A stretch of 64,000 nucleotides of DNA, taken from Bedellia somnulentella (taxonomy: Eukaryota; Arthropoda; Insecta; Lepidoptera; Bedelliidae). Within the stretch, counting starts at the first letter, position 1; every line of letters begins with the position of its first letter. Below are positions 63,080-64,000 of the stretch, piece after piece. The position numbers and the translations under genes are program-made. The stretch spans positions 3,286,001-3,350,000 of the forward strand of contig OY755189.1 of assembly GCA_963576735.1 (NCBI GenBank). Direction: 5' to 3'. The notes beneath the pieces are model-generated. The model saw only the letters and a list, made by a program, of their open reading frames with translations. It had not been told where the DNA came from and searched no databases.

Positions 63080-63420
63080 GTCGAAGAAATTAAAATATTG
63101 TCCTTGTCTTCATCACTATTATCTGAATGTGTTACATTTGGTATTTTTGATAAAATAAAATAATTTCAAAATTGTATGCTTTTTAAAAGTAAATCTCTGT
63201 GTTATTAAAATTATTGAGTTGAAGTTCTATTTATAAGCATTGCCTAGTTCATCCTCAATAGTAACCGTAACGAAGAAATTATTCTTCAAATACTTTACTG
63301 TCATTTTGATCTAAACAGAAGGTACACTGAATCCCAGGATCAAATTGTAAAGTTAGGTCAAAGTCAACCGTTATTTCTTTTCATATGGTTCTTTCTTTAT
63401 CATTATCGAGAATCATTATT
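63080..63420. other. unassigned stretch
   Basis: Nothing recognised. Confidence 0.45.
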
Positions 63421-63654
63421 AAATAAATAAATAATCAAACGGTCATACAACACAGATTAAGTTAGCCCCAAACTAAGTAGACCTTATATTATGGGTTAAC
63501 TCAATATATATTAAATATTATATAATACACATGTAAAAAACATCCAAGACTAAGAAACAATCATTTATGGTCTTCACGTTAATTTTGCTCTCAGCGAGAA
63601 TCGAACCCGGAACCTCCAGACCGAGAAGACCTATCCACTCGGCCACGAACGACG
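63421..63654 (-). repeat. SINE-D (tRNA-derived SINE), full length
   Basis: Minus strand: A box GTGGCCGAGTGGATAGG, B box CCGGGTTCGATTCTCGC, then CTTAGTCTTGGATGTTTT, ACCCATAATATAAGGTCTAC, GTTTGGGGCTAACTTAATCT and a (TTTA)n tail. The head resembles a Ser/Leu-type tRNA. Confidence 0.85.
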
Positions 63655-64000
63655 CTTGAACATGCTTATTTCACTCGGATAGTTAGAATTTATGAACAAA
63701 ATCGATTGTTCTTTTCTAAAATGATGTAGAATACATTCATTGGGGTGTGAACACTCGATCCAACGCGTTATTAGCAAAGTTCGGAGTTGGGACAATTATT
63801 TCTCTTGAGAACGTCAATACACGTTCTGTTTAACACGCTCATCTCGTATAAGCTATGAATATTTTACGTTTTATGTATCATGTATTGCGTAGATACAGTT
63901 GTAACATTACTATGTTCTTTAAAAAAAAAAAACATAATTTTAAAATAAACGTTTAATTGACTACACTTACTTTTACGAACCAGAGTAAGAATATAATAAT
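63655..64000. other. unassigned stretch to window end
   Basis: No feature supported; a 12-A run lies near 63922. Confidence 0.45.

Noticed and set aside
1..64000. CRISPR array or bacterial operon features
   Set aside because: No array of short direct repeats with unique spacers; all content is eukaryotic mobile-element sequence.

Overview
The window looks like transposon-packed, AT-rich intergenic DNA from an insect, most probably a lepidopteran. I base this on the repeat families rather than on any host gene: RTE-type retrotransposons ending in (TATG)n tails, tRNA-derived SINEs, LINE 3' ends with short microsatellite tails, and Helitron-like elements with TCC...CTAG ends of the kind common in moths and butterflies. 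I could not support any host protein-coding gene or functional RNA gene. Almost every coding signal belongs to a mobile element.

The commonest repeat, here called RepB, is about 250 bp long and occurs in some 50 full or broken copies on both strands. It starts G(C/T)YGTGTAGTG(C/T)CGGCTTAGAAT and ends GTGAGTATATGTATGTATG. Its last ~40 bp match the 3' end of the RTE retrotransposon, so it is probably a SINE-like parasite of that RTE. The second family, SINE-A (about 350 bp, tRNA head with A and B boxes, (TTATG)n tail), has about 14 copies. Smaller families are SINE-C (a tRNA-like cassette found twice as head-to-head pairs) and SINE-D (two near-complete copies).

Layout. 0-7 kb: a LINE (LINE-beta) split by a nearly complete second LINE (LINE-alpha, 930-codon ORF, minus strand) and by a LINE tail that itself carries a Helitron. 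7-16 kb: RepB and SINE-A copies, with a three-unit imperfect tandem duplication at 13.3-15.2 kb. 16.5-19.7 kb: one SINE-A copy split by two Helitrons abutting end to end. 20.1-20.5 kb: a foldback element with long inverted arms. 21.3-22.2 kb: a ~260 bp direct duplication. 22-31 kb: scattered RepB, LINE tails and unassigned AT-rich DNA. 31.6-33.2 kb: a composite tandem array built partly from SINE-A and RepB pieces. 33.4-35.1 kb: nested RepB copies and two MITE-like elements.

35.3-41.25 kb: a 5'-truncated RTE with a 13 bp target duplication, whose ORF is interrupted by a complete, apparently young Copia LTR retrotransposon (4377 bp, two 170 bp LTRs differing at two positions, one intact 1281-codon Gag-Pol). 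41.3-44.3 kb: a LINE tail and a second LINE-beta copy on the minus strand. 44.3-50 kb: nested RepB and SINE-A. 50.4-54.1 kb: a decayed PIF/Harbinger DNA transposon inside a SINE-A, in a target resembling the ACACCWGGT site reported for zebrafish Harbinger elements. 55-56 kb: an almost perfect inverted pair of SINE-C tRNA-like units. 56.2-57.4 kb: the longest repeat-poor stretch, with a weak candidate promoter and first exon. 59-64 kb: a three-fold repeated block, more nested RepB, a second inverted SINE-C pair and a SINE-D.

Together the region records successive insertions: SINEs and LINEs first, Helitrons, Harbinger and MITEs into them, and Copia last. All family names are mine. Clade assignments rest on motifs visible in the sequence, not on database searches.
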